DNA of 19,266 bases from Clostridium culturomicium (GCF_000821305.1 NZ_CCXK01000002.1:1-19266); one strand, 5' to 3'. Shown: positions 6,970 through 13,455, counted from the first letter of the stretch. The notes: generated by a model not told the origin, from the sequence alone. Numbers and translations: made by a program.

Positions 6970-7060
6970 GGAGAGATGGTCGAGTTGGTTTAAGGCACCG
7001 GTCTTGAAAACCGGCGTACGTGTGAGCGTACCTAGGGTTCGAATCCCTATCTCTCCGCCA
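6970..7060 (+). tRNA. tRNA-Ser (TGA), copy 3
   Basis: Identical over 91 nt to copies 1 and 2; anticodon TGA at 7005-7007. It is the last gene of the array, followed at once by a terminator hairpin in place of another GCT gene. Confidence 0.96.
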
Positions 7061-7071
7061 TAAAAGATGAG

Positions 7072-7110
7072 AAAGAGATAATTATTAAGAGATTAATAAT
7101 TATCTCTTTT
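7072..7110 (+). terminator. Terminator of the tRNA-Ser array
   Basis: A 16-bp perfect stem (7072-7087 with 7094-7109), 6-nt loop and a short T tail. The stem is A/U-rich except for the GAGA/TCTC part. The 200 bp after it, up to the next tRNA, hold no recognisable gene. Confidence 0.75.
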
Positions 7111-7268
7111 AGCTTATCAGGAATAGCAAACTAAATAATTGCCCGGGAAAAGGTAAATTAAGTAAAATGAGGTTACATAAATTTATTATGGAATGGATTT
7201 AAAGAGAATTCTTAATTTAAACTATAATGAACAATGTTATAAAGAATATATTGAAATTATTATTGTAA

Positions 7269-7296
7269 TTAATGGAGTTATGTGTTATTATATAAT
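7269..7296 (+). promoter_or_regulatory. Promoter candidate for tRNA-Arg(ACG)
   Basis: TATAAT at 7291-7296 with a weak -35 (TTAATG, 7269-7274) 16 bp upstream. It lies 20 bp before the tRNA. Confidence 0.45.
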
Positions 7297-7316
7297 AGTT
7301 ATTTAAAGTAACATAT

Positions 7317-7391
7317 GGGGCGTTAGTTAAATGGATATAACATACGGCTACGGACCGTACATTGCGGGTTCGATTCCTACACGCCCTGCCA
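7317..7391 (+). tRNA. tRNA-Arg (ACG)
   Basis: A 75-nt cloverleaf. The acceptor GGGGCGT pairs with ACGCCCT (G-U at the first pair), anticodon ACG is at 7350-7352 in loop CTACGGA, discriminator is G, and CCA is encoded. ACG is the anticodon whose A34 is converted to inosine by TadA, which is encoded 3 kb downstream. Confidence 0.95.
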
Positions 7392-7395
7392 TATT

Positions 7396-7425
7396 AAATC
7401 ACTGCATTTTGCAGTGATTTTTTTT
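7396..7425 (+). terminator. Terminator of tRNA-Arg(ACG)
   Basis: An 11-bp perfect stem (AAATCACTGCA/TGCAGTGATTT) with a 3-nt loop and a run of T residues, 4 nt after the tRNA. Confidence 0.92.
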
Positions 7426-7462
7426 ATAAAAAAAAACTTCATCATTTATAATAGATGAAGTT
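7426..7462 (-). terminator. Terminator of psd
   Basis: A 9-bp stem (AACTTCATC/GATGAAGTT) followed on the minus strand by a run of about ten T residues (A-run at 7427-7436). It sits 13 bp beyond the psd stop, back to back with the tRNA-Arg terminator. Confidence 0.85.
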
Positions 7463-7475
7463 AGTTTTTAAGAGG

Positions 7476-8363
7476 TTAAAGTCTTACTCCGATTTTTTCA
7501 CCAAGTTTTACTGAGGTTTCAATTCCAAGTATACTTTGAGTTTTAATATCTTTATCTAAAGTAATAATGCCTTCTTTTAGTAGAAGGATTACTGTAGAAC
7601 CACCAAATTTAAAGTAGCCTTTTTCAGAGCCTTTAGTAACCTTAATGTCAGGTTGATAGGTTTGGACTATGGATCCAACAAAAGTTGCACCAACCTCAAC
7701 ATATATAATATCATCAAAATTATCACTTTTTAAAATGCTGTATTCACGTTTATTTTCAGTAAATACTTTATCTATGTTTTTTAAGGCAACAGGATTTACT
7801 GAATAATATCGCCCATTAATATGAGAGCTACAAGTACAGATTCCTGAATCAATAAAATGAAATCTATGATAATCAGTAGGACAAAGCCTAAATATTAAGC
7901 AAGTTCCATTTTTATAGAGTTTGCTAAGGGATTTATCCTGAATTAAATCATCAAGGGTATATTTAAAGCCCTTTACCCTGAAACTTGAGTTAGAATCCAT
8001 ATGTTCAATAGCTAGAAGCTTACCGTCGCAAGGTGATATAAATTCACTTTTATTATTATTTATTACACGGCTTTTAGGTGATAACTCTCTATAGAAAAAA
8101 TCATTAAAGGATTTAAAATCTTTAATATCCTTTTCGTATTCAGTCATATCAATATTAAATTTTTTTACGAATTTTTTTATATATATTCTACTTAACTTAA
8201 GATTACAAAATTTGCCATAAAAGTCAGTTAGTACTTTTTTACTTGCTAGTTTAGGCAGAAGGTTATTACCGATAGGGTTACTATATATTAAAGAGATTGC
8301 TCCCTTACCTGCAACATTTTCTTCTTCATATTGTTTTGTTTGGCGGTTATAATATTTAACCAT
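7476..8363 (-). CDS. psd: Phosphatidylserine decarboxylase proenzyme
   Basis: A 295-residue pyruvoyl enzyme that converts phosphatidylserine to phosphatidylethanolamine at the membrane. The self-cleavage motif is FGGST at 253-257; cleavage between G255 and S256 would yield the beta chain and a pyruvoyl-capped alpha chain of about 40 residues. Family residues visible are the aspartate in ISPCDGKL (D113), the H166-RF-H169 segment in TDYHRFHF, and H181. The length fits clostridial Psd. The ATG start has a GGAGA SD about 8 nt upstream. The gene has its own terminator, and the oadA terminator lies between it and oadA, so it is transcribed separately. A TATAAT on the minus strand near 8400 is a possible -10, without a clear -35. 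Confidence 0.95.
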   Translation of the reverse strand: MVKYYNRQTKQYEEENVAGKGAISLIYSNPIGNNLLPKLASKKVLTDFYGKFCNLKLSRIYIKKFVKKFNIDMTEYEKDIKDFKSFNDFFYRELSPKSRVINNNKSEFISPCDGKLLAIEHMDSNSSFRVKGFKYTLDDLIQDKSLSKLYKNGTCLIFRLCPTDYHRFHFIDSGICTCSSHINGRYYSVNPVALKNIDKVFTENKREYSILKSDNFDDIIYVEVGATFVGSIVQTYQPDIKVTKGSEKGYFKFGGSTVILLLKEGIITLDKDIKTQSILGIETSVKLGEKIGVRL

Positions 8364-8442
8364 AGAATCATCTCCAACTCACTATTTAAATTATAAAATA
8401 TATTATATCAGAAGATTTGAGGTTGGAGAGATTTTATATAAA

Positions 8443-8479
8443 AAAACTCACAAAGTTAAAATTAAACTTTGTGAGTTTT
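8443..8479 (-). terminator. Terminator of the oadA-type gene
   Basis: A 15-bp stem (8443-8457 with 8465-8479, AAAACTCACAAAGTT type) whose minus-strand exit is T-rich, placed 14 bp after the stop codon of the carboxyltransferase gene. Confidence 0.85.
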
Positions 8480-8493
8480 AAATTAAGTTATTG

Positions 8494-9882
8494 TTATATT
8501 ACTTCGCTATTAGTAAGCTTTCTCATATCATCATTTGATGGTTTTTCACTTCTCTTTTTAAAGAAATCTTCAGCTATTTGTGGGAATGCTAGGTAAGATA
8601 ATACATCTTCTTCACTAGTAGTAATATCTTTTAACGCTTCCTTAGTTTTAACGAAAGCAGGTTCTAATGAAGAAGCAAATCTTCCTTTGATTGGCTCGTC
8701 TTTTCCTAGAGCTTTTTTCATAACTTCTGCATCGATTTCGCCAGGAGCTTTACCGTATTCTCCTCTACAGTAAGCTTTAACTTCTTTAAGAACCATTTTA
8801 TATCTCTCACCAGTTAATACGTTAACTGTAGCTTGAGTTCCAACCATTTGGCTAATTGGAGTTACTAGTGGAGGATATCCTAGATCTTTTCTTACTCTAG
8901 GAACTTCATTAAGAACTGCATCTAATTTATCGATAGAGTTCTGAGCTTTAAGCTGAGAAATCATGTTAGATAACATTCCTCCAGGAATTTGGTTCTTTAA
9001 TCCTTCAGGCTGAGGAGTCAATACCTTTGGATCCATAACTCCACTTTCTATAAATCTCTCTCTAACAGGCTTAAAGAAGTTATTTATATGTGTTACCTTA
9101 TCTATATCTAAGTTTGTTGTAAATCCAGCAGCTTCTAAAGCATGATACATTGTTTCAGTAGGTGGTTGAGCAGTACCGCTTGAGAATGAAGATATAGCTG
9201 TATCGATTCCATCTACACCAGCCTCAGCAGCCTTTAAGTATGCCATTTCAGCTATACCGTTTGTGCTGTGTGAGTGTAAGAAAACAGGAATTTTAACTGT
9301 TTCTTTTATGTTTTTAACTATATCGTAAGCTAAAGATGGCATTATAAGCCCAGCCATGTCTTTTATACAGATAGAATCTGCGCCCATGTTTTCTAATTGC
9401 TTAGCTAAGTTAGCATAGTTTTTAACATCGTGAATTGGACTTACTGTATATATGATAGTTCCTTGTGCATGAGCACCTTGCTTTTTAGTCTCGTCCATAG
9501 CAACTTCTATGTTTTGGAAGTCGTTTAAAGCATCAAATATTCTTAATATATCCATTCCGTGATATACAGACATTTTAATAAACTCTCTAACAACGTCATC
9601 AGGATAGTGTTTATATCCAAGTATGTTTTGTCCTCTTAGTAGCATTTGAAGAGGAGTTTTAGTTACTATTTTCTTTATGTTCTTAAGTCTTTCCCATGGA
9701 TCTTCATTTAAATATCTTAAACATGAGTCAAATGTAGCACCACCCCAGCATTCTAAAGAATGGTATCCTGCATTATCAAGATCTTGAAGAATTGGTGCAA
9801 AGTCTTCAAAAGGAAGTCTTGTAGCTATAAGAGATTGGTTAGCATCTCTTAAGATGGTTTCAGTTATATTAATTTTTTTCAT
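8494..9882 (-). CDS. oadA: Oxaloacetate decarboxylase alpha / pyruvate carboxylase B-type carboxyltransferase, no biotin domain
   Basis: A 462-residue DRE-TIM-barrel carboxyltransferase. The N-terminus has ETILRDANQS (metal-binding D11), K174 in CIKDMAG is the lysine expected to be carbamylated, and H203/H205 in HSHSTNG complete the metal site. Residues about 300-440 correspond to the PYC/OADA conserved domain. The protein ends without the alanine/proline linker and AMKM biotinyl segment of full-length OadA (about 590-600 residues), so a separate biotin carrier would be needed to move CO2 between oxaloacetate and biotin. No carrier or biotin carboxylase gene is nearby. A TTG at 9891 is in frame but crowds the SD; AGAGGTGATT and 7-nt spacing support the ATG at 9882. 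An ATTGTATACAAT palindrome lies 115 bp upstream. Confidence 0.9.
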   Translation of the reverse strand: MKKINITETILRDANQSLIATRLPFEDFAPILQDLDNAGYHSLECWGGATFDSCLRYLNEDPWERLKNIKKIVTKTPLQMLLRGQNILGYKHYPDDVVREFIKMSVYHGMDILRIFDALNDFQNIEVAMDETKKQGAHAQGTIIYTVSPIHDVKNYANLAKQLENMGADSICIKDMAGLIMPSLAYDIVKNIKETVKIPVFLHSHSTNGIAEMAYLKAAEAGVDGIDTAISSFSSGTAQPPTETMYHALEAAGFTTNLDIDKVTHINNFFKPVRERFIESGVMDPKVLTPQPEGLKNQIPGGMLSNMISQLKAQNSIDKLDAVLNEVPRVRKDLGYPPLVTPISQMVGTQATVNVLTGERYKMVLKEVKAYCRGEYGKAPGEIDAEVMKKALGKDEPIKGRFASSLEPAFVKTKEALKDITTSEEDVLSYLAFPQIAEDFFKKRSEKPSNDDMRKLTNSEVI

Positions 9883-9996
9883 CTCTTTCAATCACCTCTG
9901 AATTTTTTATTGCAAAAACATAATATACTAGTATTTTAACATAGTTTAAAATAAAAATCTGCAATTCATCAGTTATTTTTCTGACAAATCATCAAG

Positions 9997-10008
9997 ATTG
10001 TATACAAT
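9997..10008. promoter_or_regulatory. ATTGTATACAAT palindrome, possible GntR-family operator
   Basis: A perfect 12-bp palindrome between the divergent oadA-type gene and tRNA-Arg(CCT). Its TTGTATACAA core is the same as in the known B. subtilis GntR operator. The rest of 9892-10115 is AT-rich with no recognisable gene. Confidence 0.35.
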
Positions 10009-10115
10009 TATAATACCATATACTTCGATAATTCTAAATAAAAATTTATAGAATAAACAAATTAAGTATATGTACTTGAGAAAAATAAATACAGAATTTT
10101 GTTTTAATTATATTG

Positions 10116-10144
10116 TTGACGTAAATTGGATATATTATTATAAT
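10116..10144 (+). promoter_or_regulatory. Sigma-A promoter for tRNA-Arg(CCT)
   Basis: TTGACG (10116-10121), a 17-bp spacer and TATAAT (10139-10144), 16 bp before the tRNA. Confidence 0.88.
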
Positions 10145-10160
10145 AATAGGTGAAGAATAT

Positions 10161-10237
10161 GCGCTCGTAGCTCAGCAGGATAGAGCATCCCCCTCCTAAG
10201 GGGAAGGCCGGAGGTTCGACTCCTCTCGCGCGCACCA
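10161..10237 (+). tRNA. tRNA-Arg (CCT)
   Basis: A 77-nt cloverleaf with anticodon CCT at 10195-10197 (stem TCCCC/GGGGA) and encoded CCA. The acceptor GCGCTCG against CGCGCGC leaves one mismatch (T5 opposite C68); the other six pairs are Watson-Crick. It reads AGG codons. Confidence 0.93.
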
Positions 10238-10271
10238 ACTTAGTAAGGCTTTGCTTTACTAAGTTTTTTTT
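10238..10271 (+). terminator. Terminator of tRNA-Arg(CCT)
   Basis: ACTTAGTAA pairs with TTACTAAGT, followed by TTTTTTT. The stem begins directly at the CCA end of the tRNA. Confidence 0.9.
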
Positions 10272-10330
10272 ATATAATAATTTATATATTGATTATAATT
10301 AATATATATAAATTCATGAGGGAGTCCACT

Positions 10331-10786
10331 ATGGAAGATTCATTTCTAAGAAAAGCTATTGAAGAAGCTATGAAGGCAAAATCATTGGATGAGGTACCAG
10401 TGGGAGCAGTAATAGTGAAAAATAATGAAATAATAGCATCGGGATACAACTTAAAAGAGTCTATAAATGATCCAACAGCTCATGCAGAAATTATAGCAAT
10501 AAGAGAAGCTGCAAAGGTTTTGGGGAGCTGGAGACTCAATGGGTGTGAGATGTATGTAACATTAGAGCCATGTACCATGTGTGCTGGCGCTATTGTCCAA
10601 AGCAGAATAAGCAAATTATATATAGGAACATATGACCCTAGGGCAGGGGGATGTGGAACTGTATTTAACATAACGCAAAGCGAGCATTTAAATCACTGGG
10701 TTGATGTTAAGTGGTTGTATAATGAAGAGTGCAGTGAATTACTGCAGGAGTTTTTTTATGAGAAAAGGAGAAATAAAGATGGATAA
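10331..10786 (+). CDS. tadA: tRNA(adenine34) deaminase TadA
   Basis: A 151-residue zinc deaminase that changes A34 to inosine in tRNA-Arg(ACG), a gene also present in this window. The zinc and catalytic residues are H51 and E53 in PTAHAEIIA, and C81/C84 in LEPCTMCAGA. The length equals that of typical TadA. An ATG at 10289 is in frame, but GAGGGAG at 10318-10324 is correctly spaced from the ATG at 10331, where homologous proteins begin. A TATAAT at 10294-10299 may be its -10. The stop overlaps the next gene by 8 nt, indicating an operon with the BFD-like gene and probably lgt. In B. subtilis the homologue yaaJ lies beside the SRP RNA gene. Confidence 0.95.
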   Translation: MEDSFLRKAIEEAMKAKSLDEVPVGAVIVKNNEIIASGYNLKESINDPTAHAEIIAIREAAKVLGSWRLNGCEMYVTLEPCTMCAGAIVQSRISKLYIGTYDPRAGGCGTVFNITQSEHLNHWVDVKWLYNEECSELLQEFFYEKRRNKDG

Positions 10787-11012
10787 TAAATCTAAAGAGG
10801 AACAATTAAGAGAATTGGTGTTAGATAAAATGACAAAGGTATGTCCTTGCAAGGTAGTAACAAGAGCTGCAATAAAAAAGGCTATAGCTGATGGGGCCAC
10901 TACAGTAGAAGAAGTGAGCAAAAAAACAGGGGCGTGTACTGGAAGCTGCAAGGGAGCAAGATGTAAAAGTAAAGTTAACGAATTAATAAAAGAATACAAA
11001 GAAAGTAAATAG
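10779..11012 (+). CDS. Small BFD-like [2Fe-2S] protein
   Basis: A 77-residue stand-alone BFD-like domain. Predicted cluster ligands are C22-x-C24 (VCPCKVVT) and C57-x4-C62 (GSCKGARCK); C53 is an extra cysteine. The pattern TGA..GSC.G..CK.K aligns without gaps with the C-terminal domain of the flavoprotein at 4571-5962, so it belongs to the same subtype. Family members bind a [2Fe-2S] cluster and serve in electron transfer or iron metabolism; the partner here is unknown. The start overlaps the end of tadA by 8 nt with its own SD AAGGAG 8 nt upstream, so translation is probably coupled. lgt follows after 39 bp. Confidence 0.83.
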   Translation: MDNKSKEEQLRELVLDKMTKVCPCKVVTRAAIKKAIADGATTVEEVSKKTGACTGSCKGARCKSKVNELIKEYKESK

Positions 11013-11051
11013 TGAGTTATAATATTAAGATAAAGAAAGTGAGGGGAGATT

Positions 11052-11834
11052 ATGAATTCAGTGGCATTTAGTTTATTTGGTATAGATATAATGTGGTACG
11101 GAATTATTATTTGTTCAGGGACATTATTAGCTCTATTATTAAGCAGCTATACATGTAAAGTAAAAGGTATAGATTATGATGATGTATTAACTATATTCTT
11201 AATAACGTTTCCGATTGCAATTGTAGGTGCGAGACTTTATTATGTTATCTTTGAGTTTGGTCAGTATAAAGATAACTTATGGGAAATGTTCAATATTAGA
11301 AATGGTGGATTAGCTATCCATGGTGCACTAATTGCAACAGTAATAACAGTGTACTTTGCAACTAAGTGGAAAAATATTAAGTTTTTAAAAGCATTAGATA
11401 TGACTGCTCCATGTGTAATATTAGCTCAAGCTATAGGAAGATGGGGGAATTTCTTTAATCAGGAAGCTCATGGGGGACCAGTTACAGAAGCATTTATTAG
11501 TAAGTTTCCAGAATTTATTCAGCAGGGTATGCTCATTAATGGAACATATTATCATCCAACCTTTTTATATGAATCAATTTGGAACTTAGTTGTGTTTGCA
11601 ATACTATTCTATATGCTTCATAAAGTAAAAGAAGATGGGGTAGTATTCTTAACTTATGTAGGATTATATTCTATAGGAAGATTTTTCATTGAAGGGCTTA
11701 GAACAGATAGCCTTATGATAATGGGGTTAAGAACAGCTCAGCTTATAAGTGTAGCAGGAGTGGTTATCTGGTTAGTAGGTTTATTTGTTATTTACAGAAA
11801 AAAGCGAAATAAAAATACTATTAACTATTTATAA
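11052..11834 (+). CDS. lgt: Prolipoprotein diacylglyceryl transferase
   Basis: A 260-residue integral membrane enzyme that transfers diacylglycerol from phosphatidylglycerol to the lipobox cysteine of prolipoproteins, the first step of lipoprotein maturation. Family motifs are present in order: GARLYYV (R61), LAIHGAL (H90), the signature AIGRWGNFFNQEAHG (residues 127-141), HPTFLYES (168-175), and GRFFIEGLRTD (209-219). About seven membrane spans are visible, ending with a basic tail. GAGGGGAG precedes the ATG. It probably belongs to the tadA operon, given the 39-bp gap without a terminator. Two hairpins follow the stop, the second being the stronger. Confidence 0.96.
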   Translation: MNSVAFSLFGIDIMWYGIIICSGTLLALLLSSYTCKVKGIDYDDVLTIFLITFPIAIVGARLYYVIFEFGQYKDNLWEMFNIRNGGLAIHGALIATVITVYFATKWKNIKFLKALDMTAPCVILAQAIGRWGNFFNQEAHGGPVTEAFISKFPEFIQQGMLINGTYYHPTFLYESIWNLVVFAILFYMLHKVKEDGVVFLTYVGLYSIGRFFIEGLRTDSLMIMGLRTAQLISVAGVVIWLVGLFVIYRKKRNKNTINYL

Positions 11835-11840
11835 AAAATA

Positions 11841-11857
11841 AAAAGGAAACTCCTTTT
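11841..11857 (+). terminator. Weak terminator-like hairpin after lgt
   Basis: A 7-bp perfect stem AAAAGGA/TCCTTTT with a 3-nt loop, but only the T residues within the stem follow, then CATATTC. It may attenuate or protect the 3' end rather than terminate efficiently. Confidence 0.4.
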
Positions 11858-11920
11858 CATATTCATTCAAAGGAGTAAGTTCATATTAACCAAATGATAG
11901 ATTTGGATATTGACTTAAGG

Positions 11921-11977
11921 AAAGCCATAAGAATTTAAAAGTATATTTATACTTTTATAAGCTTATGGCTTTTAATT
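11921..11977. terminator. Long hairpin terminator between convergent genes
   Basis: AAAGCCATAAG (11921-11931) pairs with CTTATGGCTTT (11962-11972); after a small internal loop, AAAAGTAT pairs with ATACTTTT. The plus-strand exit is TTTTAATTTTA, fitting termination of lgt. On the minus strand it lies 5 bp after the AIM24 stop and could serve that gene too, although its T tract there is interrupted. Confidence 0.75.
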
Positions 11978-12679
11978 TTAATGATCTCTCATGTTTGTGT
12001 TAGCTGTAGCAAAGTACATTGATAATTTGCCTGCTAAATTTTGAAGTGGCATAGTCTGTAAATAAACTTTTCCAGGTCCAGTTAGAGTTGTCAGGAATAA
12101 TCCCTCACCACCAAAGAAGATATTTTTTAGTCCTTTAACCATTTCAATATCAAAGGCAACAGTAGGGTCAAAAGCTGCAACGTGGCCGGTATCAACTTTT
12201 AATCTCTCACCAGGAGCTAAAGTTAATTCTTCTACATAACCGTCAAATTCTAAGAGAACAGTTCCAGGACCAGTGATTCTTTGAAGAATAAAACCTTCAC
12301 CACCGAAGAAGCCACTAGATAGTTTTTTTCGGAAATGAATATTAAGGCTAACAGAGTCTTCAGCTGCTATGAAAGCGCCTTTTTGACATATTATTGACTC
12401 ATTATGACTTAACTCTTTAGCCATAATCTTACCAGGTACGGAACAAGGAAAAGCTATTTTACCCATTCCGTTTGCTGATGTGAAAGTATTTAAGAATAAG
12501 CTTTCTCCAGAAAGGGATCTTCCTATACTTTTAAATAGTCCACCTCTCATGTTTGTATCCATAATTATATTATCGCTCATCCAGCCCATGGCACCAGATT
12601 CCGAAACTAGTTTCTGACCATTTTGAAGATAGCAGATTGCAACGGGCATAGAGCCACCTTTAATTTCATAGTTTAACAT
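11978..12679 (-). CDS. TIGR00266/AIM24 family protein
   Basis: A 233-residue protein of the AIM24 (TIGR00266, COG2013) family, which adopts a tryptophan-RNA-attenuation-protein-like beta fold; the bacterial function is not established. Three copies of a Gly-rich motif are visible: SGESLFLNTFTS (57-68), FFGGEGFILQRITGPG (124-139) and FFGGEGLFLTTLTGPG (188-203). No signal peptide or membrane span is seen. An ATG 15 nt upstream is in frame, but the SD GGAGGAA lies downstream of it and 7 nt before the ATG at 12679, which is therefore the start. The gene converges on lgt and diverges from the tRNA-Ser/SRP RNA unit, so it is monocistronic. Confidence 0.9.
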   Translation of the reverse strand: MLNYEIKGGSMPVAICYLQNGQKLVSESGAMGWMSDNIIMDTNMRGGLFKSIGRSLSGESLFLNTFTSANGMGKIAFPCSVPGKIMAKELSHNESIICQKGAFIAAEDSVSLNIHFRKKLSSGFFGGEGFILQRITGPGTVLLEFDGYVEELTLAPGERLKVDTGHVAAFDPTVAFDIEMVKGLKNIFFGGEGLFLTTLTGPGKVYLQTMPLQNLAGKLSMYFATANTNMRDH

Positions 12680-12800
12680 AACAAATTCCTCCATGTATTT
12701 TAAGTTTTATATTAAATTTATTAAAATTTTTCATAATGTATACATAAAATTATACTATAAACACATATATAAGGTATAAAAGATTTTATATTTCTTAGTA

Positions 12801-12829
12801 TTGAAGTAGATAATTATTTATGTTAGAAT
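12801..12829 (+). promoter_or_regulatory. Promoter candidate for the tRNA-Ser(GGA)/SRP RNA unit
   Basis: TTGAAG (12801-12806), a 17-bp spacer and TAGAAT (12824-12829), 43 bp upstream of the tRNA. No separate promoter can fit between the tRNA and SRP RNA. Confidence 0.6.
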
Positions 12830-12872
12830 GTAGAAGTATCAGATTTAATAATAATTTGATTGCTTAGTATAT

Positions 12873-12962
12873 GGAGAGGTGTCCGAGCGGCTTAAGGAGC
12901 ACGCCTGGAAAGCGTGTATAGGGGAAACTCTATCAGGGGTTCAAATCCCCTCTTCTCCGCCA
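12873..12962 (+). tRNA. tRNA-Ser (GGA)
   Basis: A 90-nt class II tRNA. The acceptor GGAGAGG pairs with CTTCTCC (one G-U), anticodon GGA is at 12907-12909, there is a long variable arm, and CCA is encoded. Together with the TGA and GCT genes it completes decoding of all serine codon boxes within this window. The SRP RNA begins about 2 nt after its CCA end. Confidence 0.96.
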
Positions 12963-12963
12963 T

Positions 12964-13233
12964 GTCGTACTAGATGGGGAGTCAGCGGTGCCCTGTAACC
13001 TGCAATCCGCTATAGCAGGATTGAATTCCTTGCTTAGGTTTTAATCTGTATGGTCTGGCCTATTTAAGTGGCGTTGAGAATTGGGCCCCACGCAATGAAA
13101 ACTCATGAACCTCGTCAGGTCTGGAAGGAAGCAGCGATAAGTGAGACCTTTCATGTGCCGTGGGTCAACCTGGTTTGAGTTAACTGGATAGGTAACGCGT
13201 ATAGATTAATTATCAAAGCAAGGTGTACGGCTT
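12964..13233 (+). ncRNA. ffs: Signal recognition particle RNA (large, Bacillus/Clostridium type)
   Basis: About 270 nt. The S-domain core GTCAGGTCTGGAAGGAAGCA (13114 onward, helix 8 and Ffh-binding loops) is near-universal. The 5' part carries the Alu-domain features (GGTGCCCTGTAACCTGCAA) of the long firmicute RNA, and the 5' GTCGTAC pairs with GTACGGC at the 3' end to close the molecule. The ends are inferred from this pairing and may be off by a few nt. With Ffh and HBsu-type proteins it targets nascent membrane proteins to the Sec machinery. Confidence 0.95.
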
Positions 13234-13250
13234 TATTTAATTAATAAGAT

Positions 13251-13275
13251 AAAGATGTTTAGGCATCTTTTTTTT
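13251..13275 (+). terminator. Terminator of the SRP RNA
   Basis: AAAGATG/CATCTTT stem with a 6-nt loop followed by a T-run. It lies about 18 nt after the SRP RNA 3' end. Confidence 0.88.
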
Positions 13276-13455
13276 TATATTTTTTTATTAATCAAAATGA
13301 TAATTATTAAAAATTAATAACTTTAATTTATTAAAATAATTAATTTAATGATATAATTTATATAGATTAAAGAAATAACTAAAAGTCTAGAGTTTAATCA
13401 GGTTTTAGGGTTAAAATTTATTTGTAGGCTATAAAGGAACTTTGCAGGTGATTAC

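Larger units (their letters stand above)
6439..7060 (+). repeat. ~265-bp tandem repeat carrying tRNA-Ser genes (2.3 copies)
   Basis: The unit tRNA-Ser(TGA), short spacer, tRNA-Ser(GCT), ~70-nt spacer starts at 6439 and again at 6704. A third partial copy with only tRNA-Ser(TGA) starts at 6970. Unit lengths are 265 and 266 bp. The long spacers share AAACTAAAGATAAGAAATCA at 6653 and 6921 and the following AACAAATTGTT. The short spacers between tRNA pairs differ in sequence. Confidence 0.93.

Noticed and set aside
6439..7060. CRISPR-like regular repeats
   Set aside because: The regularly spaced repeats are complete class II tRNA genes about 90 nt long with CCA ends, not short repeats with unique spacers, and no cas gene is present.
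7111..7316. Degenerate tRNA or small RNA between the tRNA-Ser terminator and tRNA-Arg
   Set aside because: CCCGGG at about 7142 stood out in AT-rich DNA, but no cloverleaf, terminator or promoter around it could be built.
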